DNA of 64,000 bases from Tomocerus qinae (Eukaryota; Arthropoda; Collembola; Entomobryomorpha; Tomoceridae): contig CM034547.1 of assembly GCA_020055645.1 (NCBI GenBank), positions 14,106,513-14,170,512 of the forward strand. Direction: 5' to 3'. Under the pieces are notes generated by a model that was not told the DNA's origin, ran no database searches, and worked only from the letters and a program-made list of their open reading frames with translations. Position 1 is the stretch's first letter. Each line of letters begins with the position of its first letter. A program made the translations under genes and the position numbers. Shown piece by piece: positions 40,978-55,277 of this stretch.

Positions 40978-43125
40978 CTCGTAAGTTAATTTCCAGAACC
41001 AATATTTAAATTTTTTCATGTCTTTTAATGGTTTCAGGATCACATTTTGATCGCTCTGCAATAATTTGCCATAATTAGAGCTAATTAAAAGTCACCATCC
41101 GAATAAGTGGGATTAGTTATGTTACGTGTGAAATGGTTATTAAGATACTGTTATTATTTATCTCTTACAAATACTATTTACGAGGATCCATCACTTCTTC
41201 ATTTTTAATTATTGTTCTAAAATCATCTCATTCAATATTAATTATAATGTCTGTTTGATCAATAGAATAACGTGAAAATTGAATTAGAAATACCTTTGTT
41301 CATTCATAAATCATTAGATATAGCAAACGTAATTCTTCATGAAATCAACAAATAGTAAAGCAAAATGAGAAAACAATGTTATCATCACACGTTCAAAATA
41401 TTGTACAGAACAGAAGAGCAACGATCTTCCGAAAGCAAACTGAATGACAGAGTCTAAAAATGATGTCTAATGTTGTGAGATGTTTCTTGCATGTGACTTA
41501 TGATTGTTTTATTTGTCTGGGGAATATTTTGTTGGAATTGAACCGCTTAAGCGTTTACGGAACGGACGACCTTATAAACGAAAAATGCATGAACAGCAAT
41601 ACAGCAAAATTTCTTAGACTAAATGAATATAATGTTAACCTACATCATAGTCATAGTCGCTTGTTGATAAACATCTTCTTTTTCTTCTGGTCTTTTTTGG
41701 AAGACAACGAAGTAAAAAGTGTGTAAATTAAATGCTTGAAACGACAATAAAATGGTGGATTATTTGCCGAGTTACTTCACTCACTTCCGGATAAACATTT
41801 CGTGATTTTATTTGTAATGACACTAGCAAGGCCAGCAAGGATGAATGAATTCATGCTTAAAATTTTAGTGCATCCTAAATAGTCATCTCCGCATCTAGAA
41901 TTCAGTTTCAGTTAAGTGTTGTTGTAAATAAGTTGTACAGACAAGACAATTTAAGATAGCCTGAGTGAATCCACTGAATTTACCATACTATTGGCAGTTT
42001 ACATATCATATAAATCGTTATTGCCCAATCAATTTTTTTCTTCTGTCTCGCTTGGGATTTGCAGTCGTTCAGTAGGTTTTCTTCAAGAGTTTATCGATAG
42101 AATCACATAGTTGACATAAGGAATCTATCGCAAATCACAATTAGCTATGCACTACTTATTCCATCTTAAATCCACTCTATCCACACACATGATTGGTAAG
42201 GGGACATTGTATATATCAGAAGTAGTGGATTTTCCCCTGTAGAAACAATCGTTCTTAAGTAGTGTTATTACATGTAGGAACATCCTCAAATCCAACTGCT
42301 AAACGTTTCATATAGGTTTAGACGGAAATCGAAACTTAAATTGCATCTATTTAAACAGTTGAATCTGGTGCTCTCCAACTAAGCGACTATAATAATATAT
42401 TTACAACTCAGACCTTGTGACACTATTTATTGCATTCATATATTGTAACAGACCCCATTTTAAGTAGGGTCTTAATTAAAAAAATTGTCTTTATTAACTT
42501 AAGCCTCAGACCGGAATACAAAGATAGATGCTCCTCCTTGATATATCTCGAAAAATCTTCATCTCATCTTGAATCTTGACATACATAGTTAAGTACCTAT
42601 ACAGACCTTTGATTCAGAGATCAACGGATTATATATAGGTCTTTTAGAAGTTTAGAATTAATGAAGGAAGGTTAATTTAATACTTATCCGAGTCTTCAGA
42701 TCTAACTATCTCAGAGAATAAAGAAAATTAGTAACAAAAGTTAAGATTAAATATGAATGATATCTGGGATCATTTTACCGTTTGCATCTTTGCATGTATA
42801 TCCACATTAATATCTGTCTCATGTATCATCAAATCATGTATACTCAGTTATGCTTCACACTCCAGACTCCAGTATACCCGATTTTTGGCTTAGATCCATT
42901 TCTTTCTCTTGTTTCACTCCCTCATGATATACTGAAAAGACTTTAGGGGAGTTACATAGAGTGCTAAGCCAAGGGAAAAGGGGTTTGTGCTTCGAGTACC
43001 TATGTTCTGTAGTTATTATTGGAATTCGGAACAGTAGCTTGAAGATTGTACTGTAAATTCGTTGTACTTGTGTAGGTGTTTTTCTCTCTGGCTTATAACT
43101 CCATGAGTCAACCCCTAAGCATCTT
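40978..43125. other. Intergenic DNA between the two myosin genes
   Basis: About 2.1 kb of AT-rich sequence with no supportable gene separates the copy 1 polyadenylation signal from the copy 2 promoter. No pseudogene fragment of myosin, tandem repeat or transposon end was recognised. It should contain the muscle control region of copy 2. Confidence 0.6.
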
Positions 43126-43157
43126 TATATAAGAATCTTTAAAAGGTGTAGTCATTT
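43126..43157 (+). promoter_or_regulatory. TATA box plus initiator of Mhc copy 2
   Basis: TATATAA at 43126-43132 stands 28 bases upstream of the A (43154) in TCATTT (43152-43157), which fits the arthropod initiator TCAKTY. This is the normal TATA-to-start spacing. The resulting first exon is 34 bases long, exactly as in Mhc copy 1. Confidence 0.75.
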
Positions 43158-43746
43158 CCGTTCTTCGGTGCAGAACAGCTTTCGACCGTAAGTCCAACTT
43201 GCAATTTTTACGTTAAGAGCAGTTTTTTAAAAATTCAATTCAAGTTTACATGTGTTTTTGTGAATAAAAATGTGCATTGGCTAAATAACAGTTACATAAC
43301 ACTTTGGGGAATTTTGAAACGAATTGGCCACAGTCGTGGGAGTATTTTTGGCAGTTTCATCAATTTTTTTCTATACATATCTAAGTAAAAATTATATGAG
43401 CACGATAACCTGACCAAATCTTCAGAAAGTCAAAGAATTTGTGGTTTAATTATTTTCCTAAACTTCCAAAAGCGATTTTATATTTTCTATGCTGTCATGC
43501 AGCTAAGCTGTTTTGATTATTTACAAAAAGGGATCACATTAACATAGATTGCACAGTTTAAGAGGGTAGAAATCAAGATTCCTTACATTTCATTACGAAA
43601 TATTCATTATTGTCTAAGTCAAATTTTTTTGTGTTTTTACTATAGGAAAGTTCAAGGGCTGTTCATTCAGGCTTTCGTCTTCCGTCCGTTCCCGTAAAAA
43701 TCACTCCTAATTTTTGCTAGTTTTGTCCAACAACTAGCAATCCAAC
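43154..43746 (+). other. 5' UTR of Mhc copy 2: noncoding exon 1, intron, leader of exon 2
   Basis: Exon 1 is 43154-43187 and the donor GTAAGT follows. The intron is 43188-43645 (458 bases, against 466 in copy 1). Exon 2 starts at 43646 with GAAAGTTCAAGGGCTG, close to copy 1, and gives a 101-base leader before the ATG at 43747. Confidence 0.75.
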
Positions 43747-46700
43747 ATGGTTATTGAACAAAAATTCAAAGCGGGCGAGGAGCCCGACCCAACCGAGTAC
43801 TTGTTCATCTCAATGGAGATGAAAAGACAAGACTCCACCAAGCCTTATGATGCCAAAACAGCTTGCTGGGTCCCTGATGCTGAGGAGGGTTTCGTGCTTG
43901 GTATCATCAAAGGCACCAAAGGAGATATCGTTCAAGTCCAAGTTCCATCCGGAGATGTATGAATTCATGTTTTCATCAATAAATAAATTGAACGTCATGA
44001 AATGTAAAAATTGAATAATATTATCTTTTCTGTAGGAGAAACCATTTAAAAAGAACTTGGTGGACCAAGTCAATCCGCCTAAATACGAAAAAGCTGAAGA
44101 CATGTCCAACTTGACTTTCTTGAATGATGCGTCTGTACTCCACAATTTGAAACAACGTTACTACGCTAAATTGATCTATGTAAGTTAAAAAATGTTGAAG
44201 TACCAAAGGTAGAAGCTATAGAATAATGCTAAATGTGCTTTCTAAACACAAAAATGAATTATTTGTCAATCTACTTTTACTTTTTGGGTAAATTTTTTTA
44301 TCGATGATGATTGTTTGTAAACAACAGAATCGACATAGAGAATAATTACACTATTTGAGGCAAATTAAGTGAGACTGATAAGAAAATAATGGGCAGGTTT
44401 TTAAAATATAATTAATTTGAGGGCCAAGTACCTATAGCTATGTGGAACTACGAGGGCTGATAAAAAATATATGGTTAGGGTATAACGTGGTTAATAAAGA
44501 GATAAAACTAAATTCCTTCGATGACAACATAAGTAGGTTATGAATACGAAATATATTTTTAGAGCTGCCATTTAAAGTTGGGTTGGTACTTTGATAGCTA
44601 TTGTATTACCTATTACCTCATCTTAGTCTTGAGCTTCTTTTATTTTGCATGAAGGTAATATAGACACAAGGAAAGAGTAGGATTATATGTGCCGTGAGAT
44701 ATTAAAACTTAAGACAAGACAAGTCTATTCTTCTTGAATGTAGAAACGATCTCGAGGGAGCTGGAGACTGGAGCTCATTCTATTTTTATTTTCTAATCTT
44801 TGCTGCAACAGCAAGAGACAGATATTATTGGGATAATAAATGAGGTGCAGATGCAAAAGACATCGTAATGTTTTATAGTCCTAGCATAGATATTAACAAA
44901 AAGTCATTTGTTGCAGTATTTCCATGTACTACTGATACTGCACTGATTATGCTTTGATACTCGTGTATTATTATTTAGTTTAGACGAATAATTACTGAAA
45001 ATGTTTACGAATTTAATTTCTAGACGTACTCCGGTCTTTTCTGTATCGCTATCAATCCCTACAAGCGGTACCCGATTTACACGCAGCGAGCTATGAAAAT
45101 TTACAACGGAAAGAGGCGTAATGAAGTCCCGCCTCATATTTTTGCTATTGCTGAAGGTGCCTACCAAAGTATGATCCAAGGTGAGTGTTGGACGAGACCG
45201 TGGATTTGGTTTTAGGTGACCCTACATTGAAAATGTCTAAAAGCCTGGAACAACTTGGCCAGATATATTTTGTTCCTTATATAGAGAATATCGAGATCAG
45301 TTGTATCTTTAAATACCTTTCCTATTACATGCATACAATTACAAACTTGTAGGCAAACGAACTGAGTAAGAAGAAGTGTAGGAAATGGTACAGAAGAAAC
45401 TTAGCTTACCTTATTTAGGTATGTCGCATGAAATCCTTCCCAAAATAACTCAAGAAGTCCTCGCCCTGAAATTGGCGACTACACTATTCTCTTCTTCTTT
45501 GGCATTTTGCCTTGATACTTCTACTATATACAGATATAAGTGAGACAATTAAATCATAGACAAGAATTCGGCCCCCGCACTTTAAGAGATGCTTTCTATA
45601 ACAAATATGTAGGTATAGTCACCGTAGTGCACGTAACAAATTAAGGCTGCCATTGCAATTACAATTCTATTTTAAACCAACTAAACGTATATGCTACATG
45701 CTACAATGACTACAAAGATAATCGGCTGCTGTAACACTATTTTATGAATGAACAAACACGATAATATAGAAAATCTATAGTGCTATCAACTACTAAGAGA
45801 AAATAACTAGACTATCAAATATGACATTTTATACACATTATTTTTAAATAGATTTACTAACACATGTAGTATCTACTTATATAAGAACTTATCCTTACTG
45901 ACTTTAGAAATGATATTTAACTCTCTTTTCCGCTTTTACATTTTTATAGTGATTTAACTTTAATACTGTAGAAATTACTTACTTTTAACTGAGAAACTAT
46001 TAACTTCTATGGCTGGAACTATTATTTTCTTTATTTATTTATTTAGCTTAAAGGCTGTGGGAAGGCTGGATTTGAAAGGCTGAAAAAGGCTGGAAAATAA
46101 ATCATATTTTTTAATATAATATTATATATAACCAAATTATATACAATACTCATTAATATATGATTGTAATAATATGATGTCGTATTTTCAGATCACGAGA
46201 ACCAATCTATCTTGATCACGTAAGAGTCTTTGCATTTTTTAAATCCACAATTTAATTCCAGTCCAATATCGGCGGACGTTACAGACACAAATAAAATATA
46301 CGAGACTTGAGGAATTGTCACTTGTTTTGGTTTTTCATACTTGTTTGCAATTTTTTAATATACAAAATTGCTTTATATAACATTAATTTATAATATTACA
46401 AACATAGAGGGGAGTCTGGGGCTGGAAAGACTGAGAACACGAAGAAAGTTATTGCTTACTTCGCCTCTGTCGGTGCTTCTGGAAAACCTGGAGATGAGAA
46501 AAAGGTAAAAAAAATTAACAAAATTGTCATCTGAAGTACAATTTAGCAAATTATGCTTAGAAAAGGAAAATCAAATAATTTTACCTTGATATTCGTACAC
46601 TTAAACATTTTTCAATACCAATCCATAGATCTCCCTTGAGGATCAAATTGTACAAACAAATCCTGTACTTGAGTCTTTCGGTAACGCTAAAACAACGCGT

Positions 46701-49700
46701 AATGACAACTCTTCTCGATTCGTAAGTAGATTTTTTCTGCAAATAAAATGATTTTAAGATATTTGTAAAGGGTCTGAACTGAAGTTCTAATTTTACAATG
46801 AATATTATGGCTTATAGGGTAAATTCATCCGTATCCATTTCGGTCCCACTGGTAAATTGGCTGGTGCTGATATTGAGAACTGTAAGATTTTTATACATCT
46901 AAACCGGTCACATGTCTTGTACAAAAGAAAATAAATGTAAATATTTTTATGCACACCAGACCTACTGGAGAAAGCTCGTGTCATATCTCAGATGCCTCTG
47001 GAACGTTGCTATCATATCTTCTATCAATTGATGTCTGCTGCGTCTGTTAAGGCTGGAGTTAAGCGTAAGTTTTCTTACTTTTAGCGATCACATTGAATAA
47101 TTCTTATGCTGGGGTATCATCGATAAAGTGAAATTTTATGTTCAGAAATGTGCCTTTTGGGAGATGACATATATTTCTACCACTATGTGTCCCAGGGAAA
47201 AATTACGATCCCCGGAATTGATGATGCTGAGGAGTTCGATGCTACTCATGTACGTTACAAAAATGATATTGCCTTTATTGAAGAATAGCGGCCATTTCTT
47301 TCTAAATCGATTTTCTGTAGGGATTTATATTCATAAGTAATACATTGTTGTATTTCCAGACTGCTTTTGAGATCTTGAACTTCTCAGAACAAGAGCGATC
47401 TGATATCTACAAAATAACAGCCACTGTAATGCACATGGGAGAAATGAAATTCAAACAACAGGGTCGTGATGAACAAGCTGATCCAGCTGAAAATGATGAG
47501 GGTGATGCCGTCGGTAAACTTTTGGGTATAAGCGGTGAGGAAATGTACAGAAATGTATGCAAACCAAGAATCAAGGTCGGAACTGAGTTTGTCACCAAAG
47601 GCATGTCTGTCAACATGGTGAGATATTTCATAGTGAAAATTTAATTATTGTAGATGCGTTCCATTTTGTTTAATACTATTATTCTGAAATGGTCACTTAT
47701 AATTTTCAACAGTGTAACTATACGATGGGTGCGATGGCCAAGTCTATTTTTGATCGGCTCTTCAAGTTCTTAGTCAAGAAGTGTAACGATACTTTGGACA
47801 CCCAGCAAAAACGAGCCTCATTCGCTGGTGTGCTTGATATTGCCGGTTTCGAGATCTTTGATGTAAATAAATTGTATCTTATTTGTCTTTAGTATATAAT
47901 GTATAATATTATACAATAAAAGTTTTTGCATTTTTAAATGTTTAGGAAAATGGCTTCGATCAGTTGTGCATCAACTTCACTAACGAAAAGCTCCAACAGT
48001 TCTTTAACCACCACATGTTCGTACTTGAGCAGGAAGAGTACAAGAAAGAAGGTCTTGATTGGATCTTTGAGGATTTCGGTATGGATTTGCAAGCTTGTAT
48101 TGAGCTTTTCGAAAAGGTGATATTTTCTTTTGTTAAAAATTAAAAATAGCATTTTTCGAAACTCTAAATATGGAAGGTCGGAAAATACAATTTGTGTATT
48201 GTTATTCATGTATAGCCTATGGGTATCTTCTCCATCCTTGAGGAAGAGTCTATGTTCCCCAAAGCAACTGATGCCACATTTGCGGAAAAGTTGAAGAACA
48301 ATCATTTGGGGAAGACAGCTTGCTTCCTTAAGCCCAAGCCACCAAAGCCGGGATTTAAAGAAGGTCATTTTGCAGTCGCCCATTACGCCGGCACAGTAAG
48401 AATTCCTCATAAACCTACATATACCTATTTTGTTAGTAATTTACTTAAAGAATCTTGTATTTTAGGTGACTTATAATATCACTGGTTGGCTGGAGAAAAA
48501 TAAGGATCCCTTAAATGACACTGTTGTCGATCAATATAAAAAGGGTACCAACCAACTGGTTCTTGTTCTGTATGCTGATCATCCTGGTCAATCTGCTCCT
48601 GCTGATGCTGGTGGCGGCGGCAAGGGTAAGATGATGGGACTCTTTTTGTTGATGATAACAAAAATTATTATCCCTACACGATTTTATGGATCAGTGATAA
48701 ACATTTTGATTTTATTTGGAGAGAAAGACCGCAAAGTTTTTGGTGGCAACGCAATAATAGTTGTAATGTAAAAAGCTGTAGATGTGCACGAAGTACAACA
48801 TGTACTGAAATTGTCTCGTCTTCACAAGTTCTAACACTGTCCATGTCTTTAGTTACATGGAATGCCGAAACTAAACAGAAAAACAACTTACTGCTACATA
48901 AAATAATCATTTGCATGATTGTTACATTACAACTGACATAAATGCAGATGCAGATTGTAGTCTGGTTTTTGAACATAATGTACAGTCTGAGTCTGATTTA
49001 ATGTAAAACAAAGATGTTCGTAGATATTTGTCTTAAGGTACAATTTTACAAATCCAACAGGTGGAAAGAAGAAGGGTGGTGGCTTTGCAACTGTATCTTC
49101 CGGTTACAGGGTTAATAAAAAATGAAAATATATTTGAAGTGCCCCTTTATTCTTTACCCAGTTTTCATTTTAATCTTGACCCCGATTTGAACTTTGAACC
49201 TTTCTGTGTATAAATTTTGTTGAAATCTTTACCAACAGGAAGTCTACTTTTCTATCCCTTGTGAACCCCTCAAAGGGAATCTCTGATTCATTTCTCCCAA
49301 GAGTGTTTGTGACTGTGATCCCTCCCCTCGAGTTTATAGACCAAAACCACCTGAAATTCTGTCGCAACTGGTAGAATGTCTTATAATGTAGCCCTAAAAC
49401 CACCCACATTGAAATCTCAACAGAAGAAACTGTATTTAGCCCTATACTTGTAAATAGATCATTACCTACTAATTCTAACCATCAAAACTATTTTATGTGT
49501 GCACTTTTCCCATGAAATAACCATTGGCTTCTTTGAAATCTCACAGGCTGTTGTTTTTGGTTTTGAAATGTGAATTTTTGGCACAAATTAATATTTCTGT
49601 TGAAATATATATCTTTCAGGAGCAACTTGGAAGCTTGATGACCACGTTAAAAGCTACGCATCCTCATTTCATTCGTTGCATCATCCCCAACGAAGTCAAG

Positions 49701-52700
49701 ACTCCAGGTTTGAATAAATACTTCACAACATTTATGAATTGTATTCTTAATTCAATTTTCATTGGATTTACTTCATTATTTCTCCATTTCCTCAGGTCTT
49801 ATTGATTCTGGCTTGGTTATGCATCAGCTTACCTGTAATGGTGTGCTTGAGGGTATCCGTATTTGCCGTAAGGGATTCCCCAACAGAATGGCCTATCCTG
49901 ACTTTGCTCATCGGTATAAATATATTTGTCTCCTAAACTTTGTAATGACCATGTCGGCAGATATCGTAAACTTTCTTCTTTTACGTAGATACCAAGTATT
50001 GGCATCGAAGGAAATGGCTGAAGAAAAGGAAGACAAGAAAATGGCCACAGCATGCTTCAATCACATCGGTCTTAGTCCTGACAAATATCGTGTCGGCCAC
50101 ACCAAAGTATTCTTCCGTGCTGGTGTCCTCGGAGAGATGGAAGAAATCCGTGACGACAAACTATCAAAGATTATTGCATGGATGCAGTCTGCTATTCGAG
50201 GATTTAACACTCGAAAGGACTACAAGAGGCTTAAGGATCAGCGGTAAATACTCTTGTTATTTTGGCAAATCTTCTATCAAATTAATTTTTGTGTGGATAA
50301 AATGCACATAATTTTTTTTGATAGTCACGCTTTGGAAGTTGTTCAACGCACATTGAAGAGCTACATGAGATTGAGATGCTGGCCATGGTGGACATTGTGG
50401 AAGGTTATCAAACCTACACTGAATGTGACTCGAGTCGAGGATGAAATCAAGGTATTGTTATTGGCACTTTGGACACAGCTACTATTTCGTCATTCAGAGT
50501 ACTAAAGTTATTTCTTAACTGATAGAAATACGAAGACCGTATTTCTAAGGCCGACGAAATCTTGGCTAAAGAAGAAAAAGCCCGTGCTGACTTGGAGAAA
50601 GAAAATAAGCGACTGATAAAAGCGCGCAATGAACTTCAGGCTGAAATCGACGACGAGAGAGCCGGTGCAGGAGGAATCACAGAAAAATTGGCTAGACTGA
50701 ACAACACAAAGTCTGAGCTTCAAGTTCAACTTGTCGTAAGAATTATAATATAATATGGTTTGTTTCTTTGGTATAGGTAATCTACATTTAATGCTACTAT
50801 ATTATAATATTTCTTCTAATCCAAGGATTTGGAGACTCGATTGTCTCAAGAGGAAGATGCTCGTCATCAACTTACTCAACAGACAAAGAAGCTGCAGGTC
50901 GAGCATGCGACCGTTAAGAAGGAATTGGCGGATGTAGCTGCACGAATCCAAGCCACCCAGGGAGATACTGGATCGAAAGAACTACTTATTCGCAACTTGC
51001 AAGATGAAATCGCTCAACAAGAAGAGCTCATTTCTAAGTTGAATAAAGAAAAGAAAGCAATTCAAGAACAAAATCAAAAGACATCTGAGGACTCACAGGT
51101 TTTTGTTACATAAATAATTAAACGGTGAAATATGGTTTTAAAATGTATAAGATTTTATTGCATTTTATGAATTTTAGTCCCAAGAAGACAAAGTGAACCA
51201 CTTAAACAAAGTTAAGTCTAAGTTGGAACGCTCTCTTGACGAATTGGAGGATTCCTTGGAACGTGAGAAGAAGCTCCGCGGCGATATCGAGAAGACGAAG
51301 AGGAAGGTGGAGGGCGACCTCAAGTTGAGCCAAGAGGCTGTCGCTGACCTGGAACGCAACAAGAAAGAATTAGAACAGACCATTCAACGCAAGGACAAAG
51401 AGATCTCTTCCCTCAGTGCTAAGCTCGAGGAAGAGCAATCTCTTATCTCCAAACTTTCAAAGCAGATCAAGGAGCTCCAGGTAAAATAAAATGTAGCATG
51501 CAGGCTTTGAATTAAATTAACTATTTAAAAAAAACATTTTAAGAAATAGAATTTCAAACTTTCTATTACCTTGGCGGTATAGGCTCGTATTGAGGAGTTG
51601 GATGAAGAACTTGAATCAGAACGGCAGTCTCGTTCCAAGGCCGAGAAGCAACGTGCTGATCTTGCTCGTGAACTGGAAGAATTAGGTGCCCGGTTGGAGG
51701 AAGCTGGAGGAGCTACATCTGGCCAAATCGAACTGAACAAGAAGCGAGAAGCTGAGTTGGCCAAGCTCCGGCGAGAAGTTGAAGAAGCTAATATTCAGCA
51801 TGAAGCTGCAATGGCCAACATCCGCAAGAAACACAATGACGCTGTTGCTGAGATGGCTGAGCAAATTGACAACTTGAACAAAACCAAAGCCAAGTGAGTA
51901 TTTCTGAATGCAAATGAGTTTTACAGTATATTGCACCATTTCCTAACTAAAGTCGTTGAATTTTTCAGGGCCGAGAAGGATCGTGCTCAAATCGCTACTG
52001 AGTTGGGTGACGTCCGGGCAGCTTTGGACCATTTGGCCAATGACAAGGCTGGCCAAGAGAAGTTAGGAAAGCATTTGCAACACCATCTGTCCGAACTCCA
52101 AGCCAAATACGATGAAGTCACTCGCACTATCGGAGATGTTGATCAGACCAAGAAGAAGCTGACAATTGACAACTCTGATATGGGCCGCCAATTGGAGGAA
52201 GCCGAATCTCATTTGTCCCAATTGAATAAATTGAAGGTATCCTTAGCCACCCAGTTAGAAGACACGAAAAGAATGGCCGATGAAGAGGCTCGTGAGCGTG
52301 CTACTTTGTTGGGCAAATTCCGCAATGTTGAGCATGATTTGGACGTTCTCCGTGAGCAACTTGACGAGGAAGCTGAAGGAAAAAGCGAAATTCAAAGACA
52401 AATTTCCCGTGCTAACGCTGAATCCCAATTGTGGCGTGCCAAGTACGAATCCGAGGGAGTTGCAAGAACTGAAGAGCTGGAGGAAGCGAAGTATGAAACA
52501 TATTTTGTTTCCATTTAGTTCTAATTGTAAGCTTGAATTGGTATCTAAAATAGTATGTTTTCAATTTGCTAAGGCGCAAGTTGCAGGCTCGGCTGGGAGA
52601 AGCTGAAGAAACAATTGAATCTCTGAACCAAAAATCCATTGCCCTTGAAAAGACGAAGCAGCGATTGACCACTCAATTAGAAGACCAACATGCCGAAGTC

Positions 52701-54581
52701 GACCGGTCTCGTGCCCTTGTTATACAAATGGAGAAGAAGCAACTATACTTTGATAAAATCCTGGCTGAATGGAAGAACAAAGTGAACGACCTCTCCGCTG
52801 AGTTGGATGCCTCCCAACGCGAAGCCCGTAATTATGCCACCGAAGTATTCCGCACCAAAGCCACCTACGAAGAGAACCAAGAACGGTTAGACTCTACTCG
52901 TCGGGAGAACAAGAACCTTGCTGATGAAATCAAGGATCTCGTTGACCAAATAGGTGAGGGTGGCCGTAATGTCCATGAAATCGAAAAGGCCCGCAATCGC
53001 CTCCAGATTGAGAAGGAGGAACTTCAGGCTGCTTTGGAAGAAGCCGAAGCTGCTCTGGAACAGGAGGAGAACAAAGTCCTTAGAGTACAATTGGAGCTTT
53101 CCCAAGTCAGACAAGAGATCGACCGCAGGTAAACGTAGTTTCAGTGGAAATTCATGATTTATTGTATTTAAAAAGTATTTATTTTAAATCTTGCGTATTT
53201 TATTTTCTTCAAGAATCCAAGAAAAGGAAGAAGAGTTTGAAAATACCCGCAAAAACCACCAACGTGCCCTTGATTCCATGCAAGCCAGTTTGGAAGCCGA
53301 GAGCAATGGAAAGTCTGAGGCCCTTCGGATGAAGAAGAAGTTGGAGTCTGATATCAATGAACTGGAAATTGCTTTGGATCATTCTAATAAGGCTAACGCC
53401 GAAGCCCAGAAGAGCATCAAAAGATATCTCCAGCAATTGAAAGAGAGCACGCAACTTCTGGAAGAAGAACAAAGAGCCCGAGAAGAAACCCGAGAACAAG
53501 TTGGAATTGCTGAAAGACGAGCCAATGCACTTTCCAATGAACTCGAAGAATCCCGAACCCTCCTCGAACAAGCCGACCGTGCCCGACGACAAGCCGAGCA
53601 GGAGCTTACCGATGCCCGCGATGCCCTTAACGAACTCTCCAACGCAACCGGACTCCTTGCTGGGGCCAAGAGGAAGCTCGAAGGCGAACTTCAAGCCCTC
53701 CACGTAAAGAATTTTTAACAAAAGTAATTTACTAGATCTAAAATTTAAAATAGCTAACCAAAGCAATTTTAATTTTCAGGCCGATCTTGAAGAGATTTTG
53801 AATGAAGCTAAAAATTCCGAAGAAAAAGCCAAGAAAGCTATGGTTGATGCCGCTCGCCTTGCCGATGAACTCCGAGCTGAACAAGAACACGCCCAGAACC
53901 AAGAAAGATCCCGCAAAGGAATGGAAGTCCAAATCAAAGAACTCCAAAGTCGCCTCGAAGAAGCCGAACAAAATATCCTTAAGGGAGGTAAGAAGGCCAT
54001 TGCCAAATTGGAAGAGAAAGTCCGAGGAATCGAACAGGAACTGGATGGGGAACAAAGAAGACACGCCGAAGCCCAGAAGAACGTTCGTAAAGGGGAGAGA
54101 CGTGTCAAGGAACTCAGTTTCCAAGCCGAGGAAGACCGTAAAAACCACGAGAAGATGCAAGACCTGGTTGATAAATTGCAGCAAAAGATCAAGACTTACA
54201 AGAGACAGATTGAGGAAGCCGTATGTTTATTATGACTTTTGAGTTATACCTTCTTAATAAACATTTTTTAAAAATTGAAATTGAAATGAAATTCCACAGG
54301 AGGAAATTGCTGCCTTGAACTTGGCTAAATTCCGCAAGGCTCAACAAGAGCTGGAAGAAGCTGATGAACGGTCAGAAGCTGCTGAACAAGCATTGAGCAA
54401 GGTTCGCGCCAAGGGACGGGCTGGATCCGCTGCTCGCGCTCTGAGCCCTGTGGTAATTATACTGTTGCAAATATATTCATATACGATTGTAAAATTAGTC
54501 TCTAATGGCTGGATATTTTTTTTTATTTTATCATTGCAGTCTGCTAAGCCAAAGAGAGCCCCCGTCGCTGCCCTTGAATAA
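43747..54581 (+). CDS. Mhc: Muscle myosin II heavy chain, copy 2, about 1952 residues
   Basis: Coding exons: 43747-43956, 44036-44179, 45024-45180, 46192-46219, 46408-46504, 46629-46721, 46818-46881, 46960-47064, 47146-47249, 47360-47617, 47713-47862, 47946-48116, 48216-48395, 48466-48625, 49061-49110, 49620-49707, 49796-49913, 49989-50243, 50325-50451, 50526-50735, 50826-51098, 51178-51480, 51583-51893, 51969-52490, 52574-53128, 53214-53703, 53780-54220, 54300-54452, 54540-54581. The frame is continuous. Same architecture as copy 1: P-loop GESGAGKT (181-188), [27 protein letters not shown] region and rod. Two introns of copy 1 are missing here, so exons 47360-47617 and 49989-50243 each correspond to two copy 1 exons with identical total length. 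Loop 2 is longer and glycine-rich ([14 protein letters not shown]). The residues around 308-340 and the converter differ from copy 1. The C-terminus ends [13 protein letters not shown]. No alternative exons were found. Confidence 0.96.
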
Positions 54582-54602
54582 TGTCATTTACTAAAGTCAA
54601 TG

Positions 54603-54608
54603 AATAAA
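54603..54608 (+). terminator. Polyadenylation signal of Mhc copy 2
   Basis: AATAAA lies 21 bases after the stop codon, making a very short 3' UTR. Confidence 0.65.
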
Positions 54609-55277
54609 TTCTCTGCAATTCAAAACTAAAAGCGTGTCAATTATTTGTGCATATATAGATGGGTTCAAAAATTAGTAAGCCCTTCCTCATGAACATAGAA
54701 AAAAAGCTATATATAGTTATATCAAAAATTTCCCACTTCATTTTTCATATTGAGCATAAGAAAGATATACCAAGTCATACATATGTACATGCACGGCAGC
54801 AAATTGTATTTTACAAGGCTACTATCGCTCGTTTCTATTTTCATTTAATACTTACGATTTATCAAAAATCCATGCTCCATACTTACCAAACTTACCATTC
54901 GTGCTGGGTTTCGCTGATGTTTTTATCGCTGTTCTGTCTATGTGTATTTGTTATCACGCCTTTGTTATCAGTTAATGCCCTTTCCATTAGGTATACTGAC
55001 ATGCAGTGTCTTCTTATCACATCTATTTTGTCCTTGCAAATTATCTCAATATTATTTCATTCCAGATGGTTATGCATGACATTCTGTTGCACTACATATT
55101 ATTAAGTTCTGTAAATTTTGAAGCACCGGAAATATTTTTCAAAGAATCCTTCACAAATATTAAGCTTTAATTATTTAGTTAAAATTCAAAATCAAAACAT
55201 TTATTATTCAGTTAAAATAAAATTATTTTCAAAACCTTAGTAAAGATCAAACAAAGGATTTTTCCTAGTTGTCAATC
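54609..55277. other. Intergenic DNA between Mhc copy 2 and the P450
   Basis: A 148-codon open frame (54659-55105) fills most of this gap. Its predicted product is an unstructured mix of aromatic and hydrophobic residues with no domain, and there is no splice or promoter support; it is treated as chance. The gap should include the P450 promoter. Confidence 0.55.

Noticed and set aside
53209-54192. Long minus-strand frames (up to 185 codons) opposite the myosin rod
   Set aside because: They are complements of the Glu/Lys/Leu-rich coiled-coil codons, which rarely make antisense stops. The same occurs opposite copy 1.
54659-55105. 148-codon open frame between Mhc copy 2 and the P450
   Set aside because: No domain, no homologous pattern, and hydrophobic/aromatic composition typical of AT-rich noncoding DNA.
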